Positions 36,131 through 42,803 of a DNA stretch of 64,000 nucleotides are shown here, one piece after another (the stretch's first letter is position 1; each line of letters starts with the position of its first letter). The stretch is from contig NZ_JARZAJ010000009.1 in NCBI RefSeq assembly GCF_029892105.1, forward strand, positions 124,001 to 188,000. Reading direction: 5' to 3'. The notes under the pieces were generated by a model. The model ran no database searches and was not told where the DNA came from. It saw nothing but the letters and a program-made list of their open reading frames with translations. Origin of the DNA: Kitasatospora sp. GP82. Its GTDB lineage: Bacteria; Actinomycetota; Actinomycetes; Streptomycetales; Streptomycetaceae. Made by a program: the position numbers and the translations under genes.

Positions 36131-37018
36131 ATGAGATCTGCACGCATCGCCCTGGTCACCGGGGCGAACAAGGGCCTCGGCTTCGCGCTCGTCGAGGGGA
36201 TGGCCTCCCGGATGGGCCCGGAGGACCTGGTCCTGCTCACCGGACGCGACGCCCGACGGGTCGCGGACGCCGCCTCACTCGTCGCCAGGGCCCCCGGCAC
36301 AAGGAGCCGGGTGGAAGGCCGGGTGCTCGACGTCACCGATGCCGGCGCCGTGGCCGCGATGGCCGCCGAGCTCCACGAGGGCCACGGCGGGGTGGACATC
36401 GTGGTGTCCAACGCGAGCGCCCTGCTCACCCCGGACCGGCCGCAGTCCCGGCAGGCCGACGAGTTCATCGACGTCGCGAACGGGGGCACCCACGCGATGC
36501 TGCGTTCGTTCGGCCCGGTACTGCGCTCCGGCGGACGGCTGATCGTCGTGGCCAGTTCCCTGGGCACGCTCGGTCACCTGGACCCCCGGCTTCAGTCCCT
36601 GTTCGACGGCGCGTCGCTCGACGAGGTCGAGAAGGCCGTCGAGTCCTGGCGGGCCGCCGTCCACGCCGGGAGCGCCGAGGAGCTGGGCTGGCCGCGCTGG
36701 CTCAACGTGCCGTCCAAGGTGGCCCAGATCGCCGCGGTGCGGGCGCTCGCGGCGCAGCGCCGGGCGCAGGACGTGCCCGACGGCACCCTGATCGCGGCGG
36801 TCTGCCCCGGGCTTGTGGACACCCCGCTGTCGCGGCCGTGGTTCGACGACTTCAGCCAGGCCCGGACACCGGCACAGGCCGCGCGGCCCGTGCTCGACCT
36901 GGTGCTCTCCGAACGGTTCGACCCGGCGTTCTACGGCGAACTCGTCCGCTTCGGCAGTGTGCTGCCCTGGCGTGACGGAACGCCTCCGAAGGACCAGGAC
37001 CGACTGCTCACCCCGTGA
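36131..37018 (+). CDS. Short-chain dehydrogenase/reductase with altered catalytic Tyr
   Basis: 295 residues from ATG 36131. The cofactor loop TGANKGLGF at residue 9 and the LTGRD segment (about 34) favour NADP. NAS (VSNASALL) is the NNAG equivalent near residue 94, and the active-site Ser is in LIVVASSLGTLG near 141. The carbonyl-reductase-like subfamily normally has YxxxK; here the site reads WLNVPSKVAQ (36698-36727), with Asn (aac) four residues before the Lys. One base change from tac would restore Tyr. The enzyme may be inactive or use another acid. Divergent from its probable LysR regulator. Confidence 0.85.
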   Translation: MRSARIALVTGANKGLGFALVEGMASRMGPEDLVLLTGRDARRVADAASLVARAPGTRSRVEGRVLDVTDAGAVAAMAAELHEGHGGVDIVVSNASALLTPDRPQSRQADEFIDVANGGTHAMLRSFGPVLRSGGRLIVVASSLGTLGHLDPRLQSLFDGASLDEVEKAVESWRAAVHAGSAEELGWPRWLNVPSKVAQIAAVRALAAQRRAQDVPDGTLIAAVCPGLVDTPLSRPWFDDFSQARTPAQAARPVLDLVLSERFDPAFYGELVRFGSVLPWRDGTPPKDQDRLLTP

Positions 37019-37288
37019 CCCGGCCCAGCGCAGGGAGTTCCACCACGAACGCCGTCAAGGCACCGTTCGGCTCACGCGTCGGTGATGTCACGCCGGAGGG
37101 TGGGGGCCGAACAGGTTCTCGGGAAACGGGCATCAGGCCCGGCTTCCGCGCACCCAGTCCGGCACCCACGCAGTCGAGTTGATAAGGCAATGGTCGCCCC
37201 GAAAACGTTTACGAGCCATTTCCGGCCGCATCCGTGCACTCGGGACGCTGACGGCTGCTCCGCACCGGGAACGCCTGGTGATGCGTCG
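37019..37288. other. Intergenic region between convergent genes
   Basis: 270 bases, no gene. One AT-richer patch near 37198 (cgaaaacgtttacg) resembles a LacI-type half-symmetric site, but it sits between two gene ends, so its meaning is doubtful. Confidence 0.4.
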
Positions 37289-39001
37289 TCAGCCGAGGAG
37301 CCGGACCGCCGGACTCTCCCGGTTGGCGCGGTCCACGGCGGTCACCGCGAGGCACGCTGCCTCGGAGGCGTCGGCGAGCGTGAGGCGGCCAATTGCGGCC
37401 GGGACGATGGTGATCAGCCGGTCCGGGGCGGGTTCCGGGGCCGGCCCGGGAGGGGACGCGTACCGGTAGACGGCGTACTGGAACGGCGGGCTGCCGACAC
37501 CTGAGTGGAAGGTCAGCCGCGGCCCGTCCCGGCCGTCGAGTACCAGGCGTACGACCGGTCGTCCCGGGGCGGGTGCGGTGGCCAGTCGCGGCAGCACGGG
37601 GCCCAGGGCGGGCTGTCGCCAGTGGTCGGCGGCCATCCGGCCGACACCGCCGAGCCGGTCCGCCCACACGTCCTTGGCGCTGAACAGGATGTCACCGCCG
37701 ATCTGCGGCAGCGTGGCATTGAGTGTGAGGTGGCGGGAGAGCTCCGACTGGTCCTGCCACGGCGCCGGTTGGCCCGGGTCGCCCACTCGGAAGACGGCCT
37801 GGCCGATCCACAGCTGGGTGTCGCTGCCTTCGGTCTGGGCGGCCCACCACGGGGCCAGCGTGCGGTAGTCGGCAGCGGCGAAGCCGATGGGCCAGTAGAG
37901 CTGCGGGGCGACGTAGTCGAGCCATCCGTTGCGGATCCAGGCGCGGGTGTCCGCGTACAGCCCGTCGTACGACTCGAAGGCCGTGGTGTCGGAACCGGCC
38001 GGATCGCTGCGGGCGTTGCGCCACACGCCGAACGGGCTGATGCCGAAGGCCGCCTCGGGCCTGGCTTCCCGTACCAGGTCACGCAACTCCTGGACCAGCA
38101 GATCGACGTTGTGCCGCCGCCAGGCGGCCCGGTCCGTGAACCCGGCCCCGTGCGCGGCGAAGGTCTCGGCATCGGGGAAGTCCTGGCCCTGGACCGGGTA
38201 CGGGTAGAAGTAGTCGTCGAGGTGGACGCCGTCGATGTCGTAACGCACCACGGCGTCCATCATGGCCTGCTGGACGAACCGGCGGACCGCCGGAACACCG
38301 GGGTCGTAGTAGAGCCTTCCACCGTAGGGGACGGCCCAGCCCGGGTTGAGCCGGGCGGGGTGGTCGGCCGCCAGCCGGGCGGGGTCGGGCTGCATCGACA
38401 CCCGGTACGGATTGAACCAGGCATGGAAGGCCAGGCCCCGGCCGTGGGCGGCCTCGACCATGAAGCCCAGCGGATCCCAGCCCGGATCCTTGCCCTGACT
38501 CCCCGTCAGCCACTGCGACCACGGTTCGAAGCGAGAAGGCCAGAAGGCGTCGGCCGTCGGGCGGATCTGCACGAAGACCGCGTTCAGCCCGACCGCTTGG
38601 GCGCGGTCCAGGTGGCCGAGGAAGTCCGCGCGCAGACGATCGGGGGACAGCCCCGGCGACGCCGGCCAGTCGATGTTCTCGACCGATGCGATCCACACAC
38701 CGCGAAGCCGGCGCCCGGAGGAACCGGGGCCGCCGCGTGGAGCGGGCCGGGACGGCACCCCGCCACCACGGGCCCGGAGGAGCGCCTGCGCCCGAGTCGG
38801 CCTGCTCGACCAGGCCGTGCCGGCAACGGCTGCCGCGCCCACAAGGCCGAGGCCGGAGAGGAAGCCACGTCGTCCCGTGCGGACGCACGGACAGACGGGA
38901 CCGGAGAACCGGGAGCCACTCGCCCCCGGCTGAAGGCCGAAGGGCTGGGCATGGTTGCGGCAGCCGCAGGACAGCACGCACCCCAGGATGCCGGGCCCCA
39001 T
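37289..39001 (-). CDS. Tat-exported family-10-like glycosyl hydrolase (GHL10/DUF187)
   Basis: About 570 residues. A twin-arginine signal lies at GRRGFLSGLGLVGAAAVAGT. The TIM-barrel domain then shows RLRGVWIASVENIDWP, LNAVFVQIRPTADAFWPS, AFHAWFNPYRVS and VHLDDYFYPYP, all standard GHL10 landmarks; the acidic pair DD in VHLDDYFYP and the Asp/Glu of the barrel are candidate catalytic residues. A C-terminal region of about 80 residues is fibronectin-III-like (AVYRYASPPGPAPEP, TAVDRANRESPAVRLLG). Start uncertain: GTG 39031, ATG 39001 and GTG 38977 are in frame, none with a good ribosome site. It probably acts on cell-wall or exopolysaccharide glycans outside the cell. It lies just behind the GNAT gene, separated by a hexamer repeat tract. 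Confidence 0.85.
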   Translation of the reverse strand: MGPGILGCVLSCGCRNHAQPFGLQPGASGSRFSGPVCPCVRTGRRGFLSGLGLVGAAAVAGTAWSSRPTRAQALLRARGGGVPSRPAPRGGPGSSGRRLRGVWIASVENIDWPASPGLSPDRLRADFLGHLDRAQAVGLNAVFVQIRPTADAFWPSRFEPWSQWLTGSQGKDPGWDPLGFMVEAAHGRGLAFHAWFNPYRVSMQPDPARLAADHPARLNPGWAVPYGGRLYYDPGVPAVRRFVQQAMMDAVVRYDIDGVHLDDYFYPYPVQGQDFPDAETFAAHGAGFTDRAAWRRHNVDLLVQELRDLVREARPEAAFGISPFGVWRNARSDPAGSDTTAFESYDGLYADTRAWIRNGWLDYVAPQLYWPIGFAAADYRTLAPWWAAQTEGSDTQLWIGQAVFRVGDPGQPAPWQDQSELSRHLTLNATLPQIGGDILFSAKDVWADRLGGVGRMAADHWRQPALGPVLPRLATAPAPGRPVVRLVLDGRDGPRLTFHSGVGSPPFQYAVYRYASPPGPAPEPAPDRLITIVPAAIGRLTLADASEAACLAVTAVDRANRESPAVRLLG

Positions 39002-39075
39002 GCCGACCGGGGCGCGACACGCCGCCACCACCCCGTGGCCGGCTCAACCGGCCGACCGAGGGCGGAGAACGGCGC

Positions 39076-39153
39076 GGGCTCGGGCTCGGGCTTGGGCTTG
39101 GGCTTGGGCTTGGGCTCAGGCTCAGGCTCGGGCTTGGGCTCGGGCTCAGGCTC
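39076..39153. repeat. Hexanucleotide tandem repeat, 13 units
   Basis: Thirteen contiguous 6-base units of the types gggctc, gggctt and aggctc, ending at the first bases of the GNAT stop codon region (stop 39152-39154). All three minus-strand frames stay open through it, one reading as a Pro-Glu/Pro-Lys repeat. It lies in the gap between the GNAT gene and the glycosidase gene and is probably slippage-prone. Confidence 0.9.
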
Positions 39154-39646
39154 AGGCGAGATCGGGCAGGGCCAGCCACTCCTGCCAGGAGACGTCGCGC
39201 CCGATGCAGCGCGGTCGCTGGAAGGGCCAGACCTCGGCGATCCACTGCGGGACGAGCGCATCCAGTGCGCGTTCGAGATCGGTGCCGACCCGGTCGTCCA
39301 CCACCCACCAGGAGATCTCGGCGTCGGCACCGGCCTTCTCCGGCGGGTCGATGTAGACACAGCCGAGCAGGGCGGTGCAAGCGTCGTCGAACAGCGCGTA
39401 GTTGAAGGACTTGTGGATGGCGATCTCGGCCTCGTGCCGTACCAGGTCCGCCAAGTCCTGCTCATACGTCATGGTGGCGGCCGGCCAGCCGTAGGCCTCG
39501 CCGTAGATGGACCACAGGCGGTCCCGCGAACCCATCACGGCAGGGTAGTCGAGCTCGGTGTCGGCCCCGGTGATCGGGCGCAGGTGGTGGCCGCCGAGGA
39601 GCGCGACGCGGACGGGGTGGACAAAATCAGCGGGCAGCCAGGTCAT
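39152..39646 (-). CDS. GNAT-family N-acetyltransferase-like protein
   Basis: 164 residues from ATG 39646 (MTWLPADFVHPVRVALLGG). The body has the long helix YEQDLADLVRHEAEIAIHKS and the beta4-5 hairpin ALLGCVYIDPPEKAGADAEI, then SWWVVDDRVGTDLERALDAL, the arrangement seen in a streptomycete GNAT subgroup. The acetyl-CoA loop is atypical (no clear QxxGxG/A), so the assignment rests on overall pattern. The substrate is unknown. The stop codon lies within the last repeat of the downstream hexamer tract. Confidence 0.7.
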   Translation of the reverse strand: MTWLPADFVHPVRVALLGGHHLRPITGADTELDYPAVMGSRDRLWSIYGEAYGWPAATMTYEQDLADLVRHEAEIAIHKSFNYALFDDACTALLGCVYIDPPEKAGADAEISWWVVDDRVGTDLERALDALVPQWIAEVWPFQRPRCIGRDVSWQEWLALPDLA

Positions 39647-39991
39647 GGGCCGGAGGGTAGTTGACGGCCCGCCAACTGCGCACCGGGTTAAACCCCCGAG
39701 CCCGGAGAGCGTTGGCCCCGGGGTGGTGACCGCATCGGACCCTGGTCGCACTGCCCGTCCGATTACAGGAGGTCATATCTGTAGATATGAAGAATTCTTC
39801 AAGTTGCAGTCATTGCAAGTCTGATTCGAACCGTAAGCGTCCCATTCCGGTCGGTAGTGGCAATCAGGCCGACGGCCACCGGCCGCATCCGTAACCTCAA
39901 GATCGCGCGGAGTCGCGGAGCAGCCGTCGAACCGTGCAGTCGGCCGCTACCACCGACGTTTCCAGGACCACCGACGGTTACGGAGGAGCAC
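39647..39991. other. Promoter region of the roadblock gene
   Basis: 345 bases without a convincing gene. The segment 39765-39850 is markedly AT-rich for this window and contains overlapping palindromes. A 35-codon frame from ATG 39787 (MKNSSSCSHCKSDSNRKR) exists, but the AGGAGG before it is 14 bases away; I do not call it. Confidence 0.5.
39774..39800. promoter_or_regulatory. Two overlapping palindromes, possible regulator site
   Basis: catatct-gt-agatatg (39774-39789) is a perfect 7-bp-arm inverted repeat. gaagaattcttc (39789-39800) is a perfect 12-base palindrome sharing one base with it. A further dyad (aagttgcagt, cattgcaagt) follows. Such dense symmetry in AT-rich sequence about 190 bases before the next gene suggests a binding site. 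Confidence 0.5.
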
Positions 39992-40366
39992 ATGTCCAGC
40001 ATCGAAGCCGCCCTCAAGGACGCCCTGACCATCGACGGCGCGCTCGGCGCGGCCATCGTCGACGCGGAGAGCGGCATGGCCCTGGGCACCCTGGGCGCCG
40101 CGCCCGGCCTGGACCTGTCGCTGGCGGCGGCCGGCAGCACCGACATCGTCCGTGCCACCCACCGCTGCCTGGACCTCCTCGGCCTGCACGACCAGGGCCT
40201 CGAAGACACCCTGACCACGCTGACCAGCCAGTACCACTTGATCCGCCCGCTCACCCGCCCCGGCGGACACGGGCTGTTCCTCTACCTCGTCCTGGACCGG
40301 GCCCGCGCCAACCTCGCCATGGCCCGCCACCACACCCGCCGCATCGAATCCGAACTGGAGATGTGA
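39992..40366 (+). CDS. Roadblock/LC7-like small protein
   Basis: 124 residues from ATG 39992, preceded by GGAGGAG. The fold pattern of roadblock proteins is visible: an initial helix (SSIEAALKDALTID), a beta pair (GALGAAIVDAESGMALGTLG), a long helix (STDIVRATHRCLDLLGLH), a beta segment (QYHLIRPLTR, LFLYLVLDR) and a final helix (LAMARHHTRRIESELEM). Bacterial roadblock proteins act as modulators of small GTPases or in conserved cvn-type signalling operons. No GTPase partner is adjacent here. The upstream AT-rich palindromes probably regulate it. Confidence 0.75.
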   Translation: MSSIEAALKDALTIDGALGAAIVDAESGMALGTLGAAPGLDLSLAAAGSTDIVRATHRCLDLLGLHDQGLEDTLTTLTSQYHLIRPLTRPGGHGLFLYLVLDRARANLAMARHHTRRIESELEM

Positions 40367-40478
40367 CAGCGCGCGGAGCACCTCGCACCGTACCGCCGGG
40401 GGTGCGTCGGTTTCGAGGAGCCGCCCACCGGCTAGGCGCTACCGGACAGACGCTTCCGAAAGGAAGAAGGTGTTCGAC

Positions 40479-41039
40479 ATGACCGGTCTGAACGGGCTGA
40501 CGGTCGCGTTCCTGGTCGCGCCCGAGGGTGCCGAGCAACGGGAGCTGAGCTCGTCGTGGGAGGCAGTGACCAAGGCGGGCGGAACAGCCCGTCTGGTGTC
40601 CACCAAACCCGGTCGGATCCAGGCGTTCAGACACCTGGACCGGGGCGACACCTTCCCGGTGGACGCGGTCGTCACGGATGTCTCGGCCGAGGGCTTCGAC
40701 GCTCTGGTGCTGCCGGGCGGTGTGGCCAACCCCGACTTCCTGCGCATGGATTCCCGAGCGGTCGAGTTCATCGGCGGGTTCTTCGCCTCGGGCAAGCCCG
40801 TCGCCGTGATCTGCCACGGCCCCTGGACACTCATCGAGGCGGACGTCGTCCGGGGGCGGACCCTGACCTCGTGGCCCAGTCTGCGAACCGATCTGACCAA
40901 CGCCGGTGCACGCTGGGTCGACCAGGAGGTCCAGGTGTGCCGGGACGGCCCCAACATCCTGATCTCCAGCCGGAAACCAGCCGACCTGCCGGCCTTCAAC
41001 AGTGCCCTGGTGGAGCACTTCGCCTCGCCTCGCGTATAG
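40479..41039 (+). CDS. DJ-1/PfpI-family protein (type 1 glutamine amidotransferase-like)
   Basis: 186 residues from ATG 40479 (AGGAAGAAGG ends 7 bases upstream); GTG 40470 is an alternative. The nucleophile elbow is AVICHGPWTLIEADVV near residue 103, Cys followed by His as in PfpI. The conserved Glu is in VAPEGAEQRELSSSW near residue 14, and the substrate-side segment reads DALVLPGGVANPDFLRMD. Family members are general-stress proteins with glyoxalase, deglycase or chaperone activity. It sits 112 bases behind the roadblock gene. Confidence 0.92.
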   Translation: MTGLNGLTVAFLVAPEGAEQRELSSSWEAVTKAGGTARLVSTKPGRIQAFRHLDRGDTFPVDAVVTDVSAEGFDALVLPGGVANPDFLRMDSRAVEFIGGFFASGKPVAVICHGPWTLIEADVVRGRTLTSWPSLRTDLTNAGARWVDQEVQVCRDGPNILISSRKPADLPAFNSALVEHFASPRV

Positions 41040-41110
41040 AAGGCTGAGGATGGCGGATCCCGCGCGGGGCCTGGGGGTGAGAGCGGGAGCGGGCTATTCG
41101 GAGCCCTGGG

Positions 41111-41440
41111 TCAGGGCGAGGAGCGGCGGGCCCAACGATGTGGCGGCCCGGCCACCGGCGCTGCCGAAGCGTCGGCCCAGATGCCGGGGTCCGCGCCCCA
41201 GCCCACCGCCGCCCGATCGGCGTAGATCTCCCGCGTACGCAGGACGTCCGAGCGCGCCAGATAGACCAGCACGACCGTGAGGACCGTGAGGAGGAAACCG
41301 CGGATCAGTATCGGTGCCACACCGGTCCAGCACGGCGTCGGGAGCATCGAGGCGATTTCGATGAAGTGCGGCACCAGGGACGGCAGCAGCACCAGCAGTC
41401 CGAAGCGCACCGTGGTCCCGGTGCCCGTGCTCCCGCTCAT
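41111..41440 (-). pseudogene. Fragment of an M48-type membrane metallopeptidase gene
   Basis: 109 codons from ATG 41440. Two hydrophobic segments (FGLLVLLPSLVPHFIEIA, GFLLTVLTVVLVYLAR) lead into VLRTREIYADRAAVGWGADP, the stretch that follows the membrane region in M48/BlaR1-like peptidases and carries the third zinc-ligand Glu in intact members. No HEXXH motif occurs, and the product is about a third of normal length. I read it as a remnant, though a small membrane protein of its own cannot be excluded. Confidence 0.5.
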
Positions 41441-41750
41441 CCCTCACCTCGTGCACCTCGTGCCGGAGTTCTTCCGGATCGCCCCGAATCGAGAGCGATG
41501 GAAGGTGCGCAGAACACTCAAGCGCGCATGAGCCCATTCGGCCGTAGGGGGCACCGGGAAAGGAATGACCGATGGCCGTGCCGACGACAGCGGCGGCGCC
41601 TGAGGTCGGGCCGGGATCGGGCACCGGCTCGGCAACATGTCCCCCGTCCGCTGTCCCGAAGTCTGCACACACTCCGAGGCGGCCTCGGCGGGCACAATAG
41701 CTCCGAGTGTCCAAGTGAACGCTCTACGTGAGATGGATGGGGAGCAGGCC
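41441..41750. other. Intergenic region
   Basis: 310 bases between the peptidase remnant and the DUF5133 gene. No convincing gene in either direction; the open frames here lack coding bias. Confidence 0.45.
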
Positions 41751-42014
41751 ATGCCCTTGATCGACTACACAGCGCTGCGCGGTCTCGTCGCCGAACTCGA
41801 TCTGCTCAAGGCGAGCCCGGACGGCCATGCTCACCGTCGCCGCCGCGAGGACCTCCAGTACACCGTGTGCATCTACACCGGCGAGCGGGACGCGGCACGG
41901 GCACTGGAGACCGCGCGCCGACTGCTGGCCGCACGTCCGGCCCCTGCCGTGTCGGGGGTGACGTCACCGGGGCGACTGCCCGGCCGGGCTGCGGCAGCCA
42001 GGAAGCGCTGGTGA
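41751..42014 (+). CDS. DUF5133-like small protein
   Basis: 87 residues from ATG 41751, with GGGGAGCAGG upstream; ATG 41733 is an alternative. The product MPLIDYTALRGLVAELDLLK then REDLQYTVCIYTGERDAARA and LETARRLLAARP follows the pattern of the streptomycete DUF5133 family (N-terminal strand, helix, YTLC-S/T-G motif, helix). Function unknown; such genes are often near other small stress-related genes, as here. The last 20 residues are Pro/Ala/Arg-rich. Confidence 0.7.
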   Translation: MPLIDYTALRGLVAELDLLKASPDGHAHRRRREDLQYTVCIYTGERDAARALETARRLLAARPAPAVSGVTSPGRLPGRAAAARKRW

Positions 42015-42129
42015 GGGCCTGACGCAACGGTCGGCGGCCACCCGGCTTGCGAGGGTCGCCGACCGCCGTATGGTCGAACCAATCGGGTCGAGCCGGCCGA
42101 ACCAGCGATGAGATCGGGGGTGCAGTGCC

Positions 42130-42372
42130 ATGAACCCCTCAGTCGGTGGCGCACTTTCGGTGACCGTCCGCAGTACGCCCGAAGCGACCGCCGTCGGCGC
42201 CGTCGGCGCGGCGGACCACGACAGCGTCGATCCGCTCCACCCGGCCGCCCCGGCCCCACAGCTCGTCCGGCTCATGCAGATCACCGACCTCTACGACCTC
42301 TTTCCCATCGACGCGCAGCCCCCGGCGGCCGACAGGTCGCCGGACGCCGCGGTGCCCGCGGCCAACCCCTGA
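42130..42372 (+). pseudogene. STAS-domain (anti-sigma-factor antagonist) gene with internal deletion
   Basis: 80 codons. The front reads LSVTVRSTPEATAVGAVGAA then DHDSVDPL, the first strand pair and helix start of a STAS protein. The back reads PAPQLVRLMQITDLYDLFPI, the closing helix of the same fold. The middle, about 45 residues with the conserved phosphorylated Ser segment (normally near DxSxxxFxDSTG), is absent; the join is at PLHPAAPA. The frame survives, so a short protein may still be made, but it cannot be a normal phospho-switch. Confidence 0.65.
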
Positions 42373-42410
42373 GCGACGGTCACACGCCTGCCAGGGGGCA
42401 GGAGGTTGTC

Positions 42411-42647
42411 ATGGCCAAGATCAAGCGATACGCCATCACGTTCCCGGGCACTCCTGGAACCCATGCCCCGCCGCGCGTGGTGACCGTGCAGCTGACCGGA
42501 CGGACCGGTGTGGACGGACGAGCCGTGTACGCGGACGAGTCGGGCGCTCTCCTGGTGCACGTCGGTGAGGACGGCATCGCCGAGCCGCTGGCGGACGATC
42601 CGAGTCCCCATCGCATGCGGTGCCTGCATGCGGTCCCGCTCCCGTAG
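42411..42647 (+). CDS. DUF6296-like small protein
   Basis: 78 residues from ATG 42411, with GGAGG 5 bases upstream. MAKIKRYAITFPGTPGTHAP, VVTVQLTGRTGVDGRAVYAD and ESGALLVHVGEDGIAE form an all-beta pattern I associate with the DUF6296 family of Kitasatospora and relatives. Function unknown. It starts 38 bases after the STAS remnant and is probably co-transcribed with it. Confidence 0.65.
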   Translation: MAKIKRYAITFPGTPGTHAPPRVVTVQLTGRTGVDGRAVYADESGALLVHVGEDGIAEPLADDPSPHRMRCLHAVPLP

Positions 42648-42751
42648 ACCGGTGGCCCGGCGCTGTGCTCCGCCAGGAGATGCAGGCAGAGGCGGTCGGC
42701 ATCGCAGGTCGGGGGAGTGTCCGGGAGGCATGTTCCGCGTCCTGGAGAACA

Positions 42752-42803
42752 CTTTGCCGCAAAGATTTATTTCACAAGTAAATTAGTTGCTAAGCTTTTG
42801 GCT
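42752..42803 (+). promoter_or_regulatory. AT-rich promoter/operator before the FUSC gene
   Basis: A 50-base AT-rich island (aaagatttatttcacaag and onward) ends at the FUSC start codon. It contains ttag-ttg-ctaa (42783-42793), a short dyad of the size MarR proteins use. No ribosome site is present, so the transcript may be leaderless. A MarR gene lies at 44817. Confidence 0.5.

Noticed and set aside
39787..39894. Short plus-strand frame MKNSSSCSHCKSDSNRKR, possible small Cys peptide
   Set aside because: The AGGAGG is 14 bases away, there is no homology, and the frame overlaps the palindromic region. Kept only as a remark in a finding.
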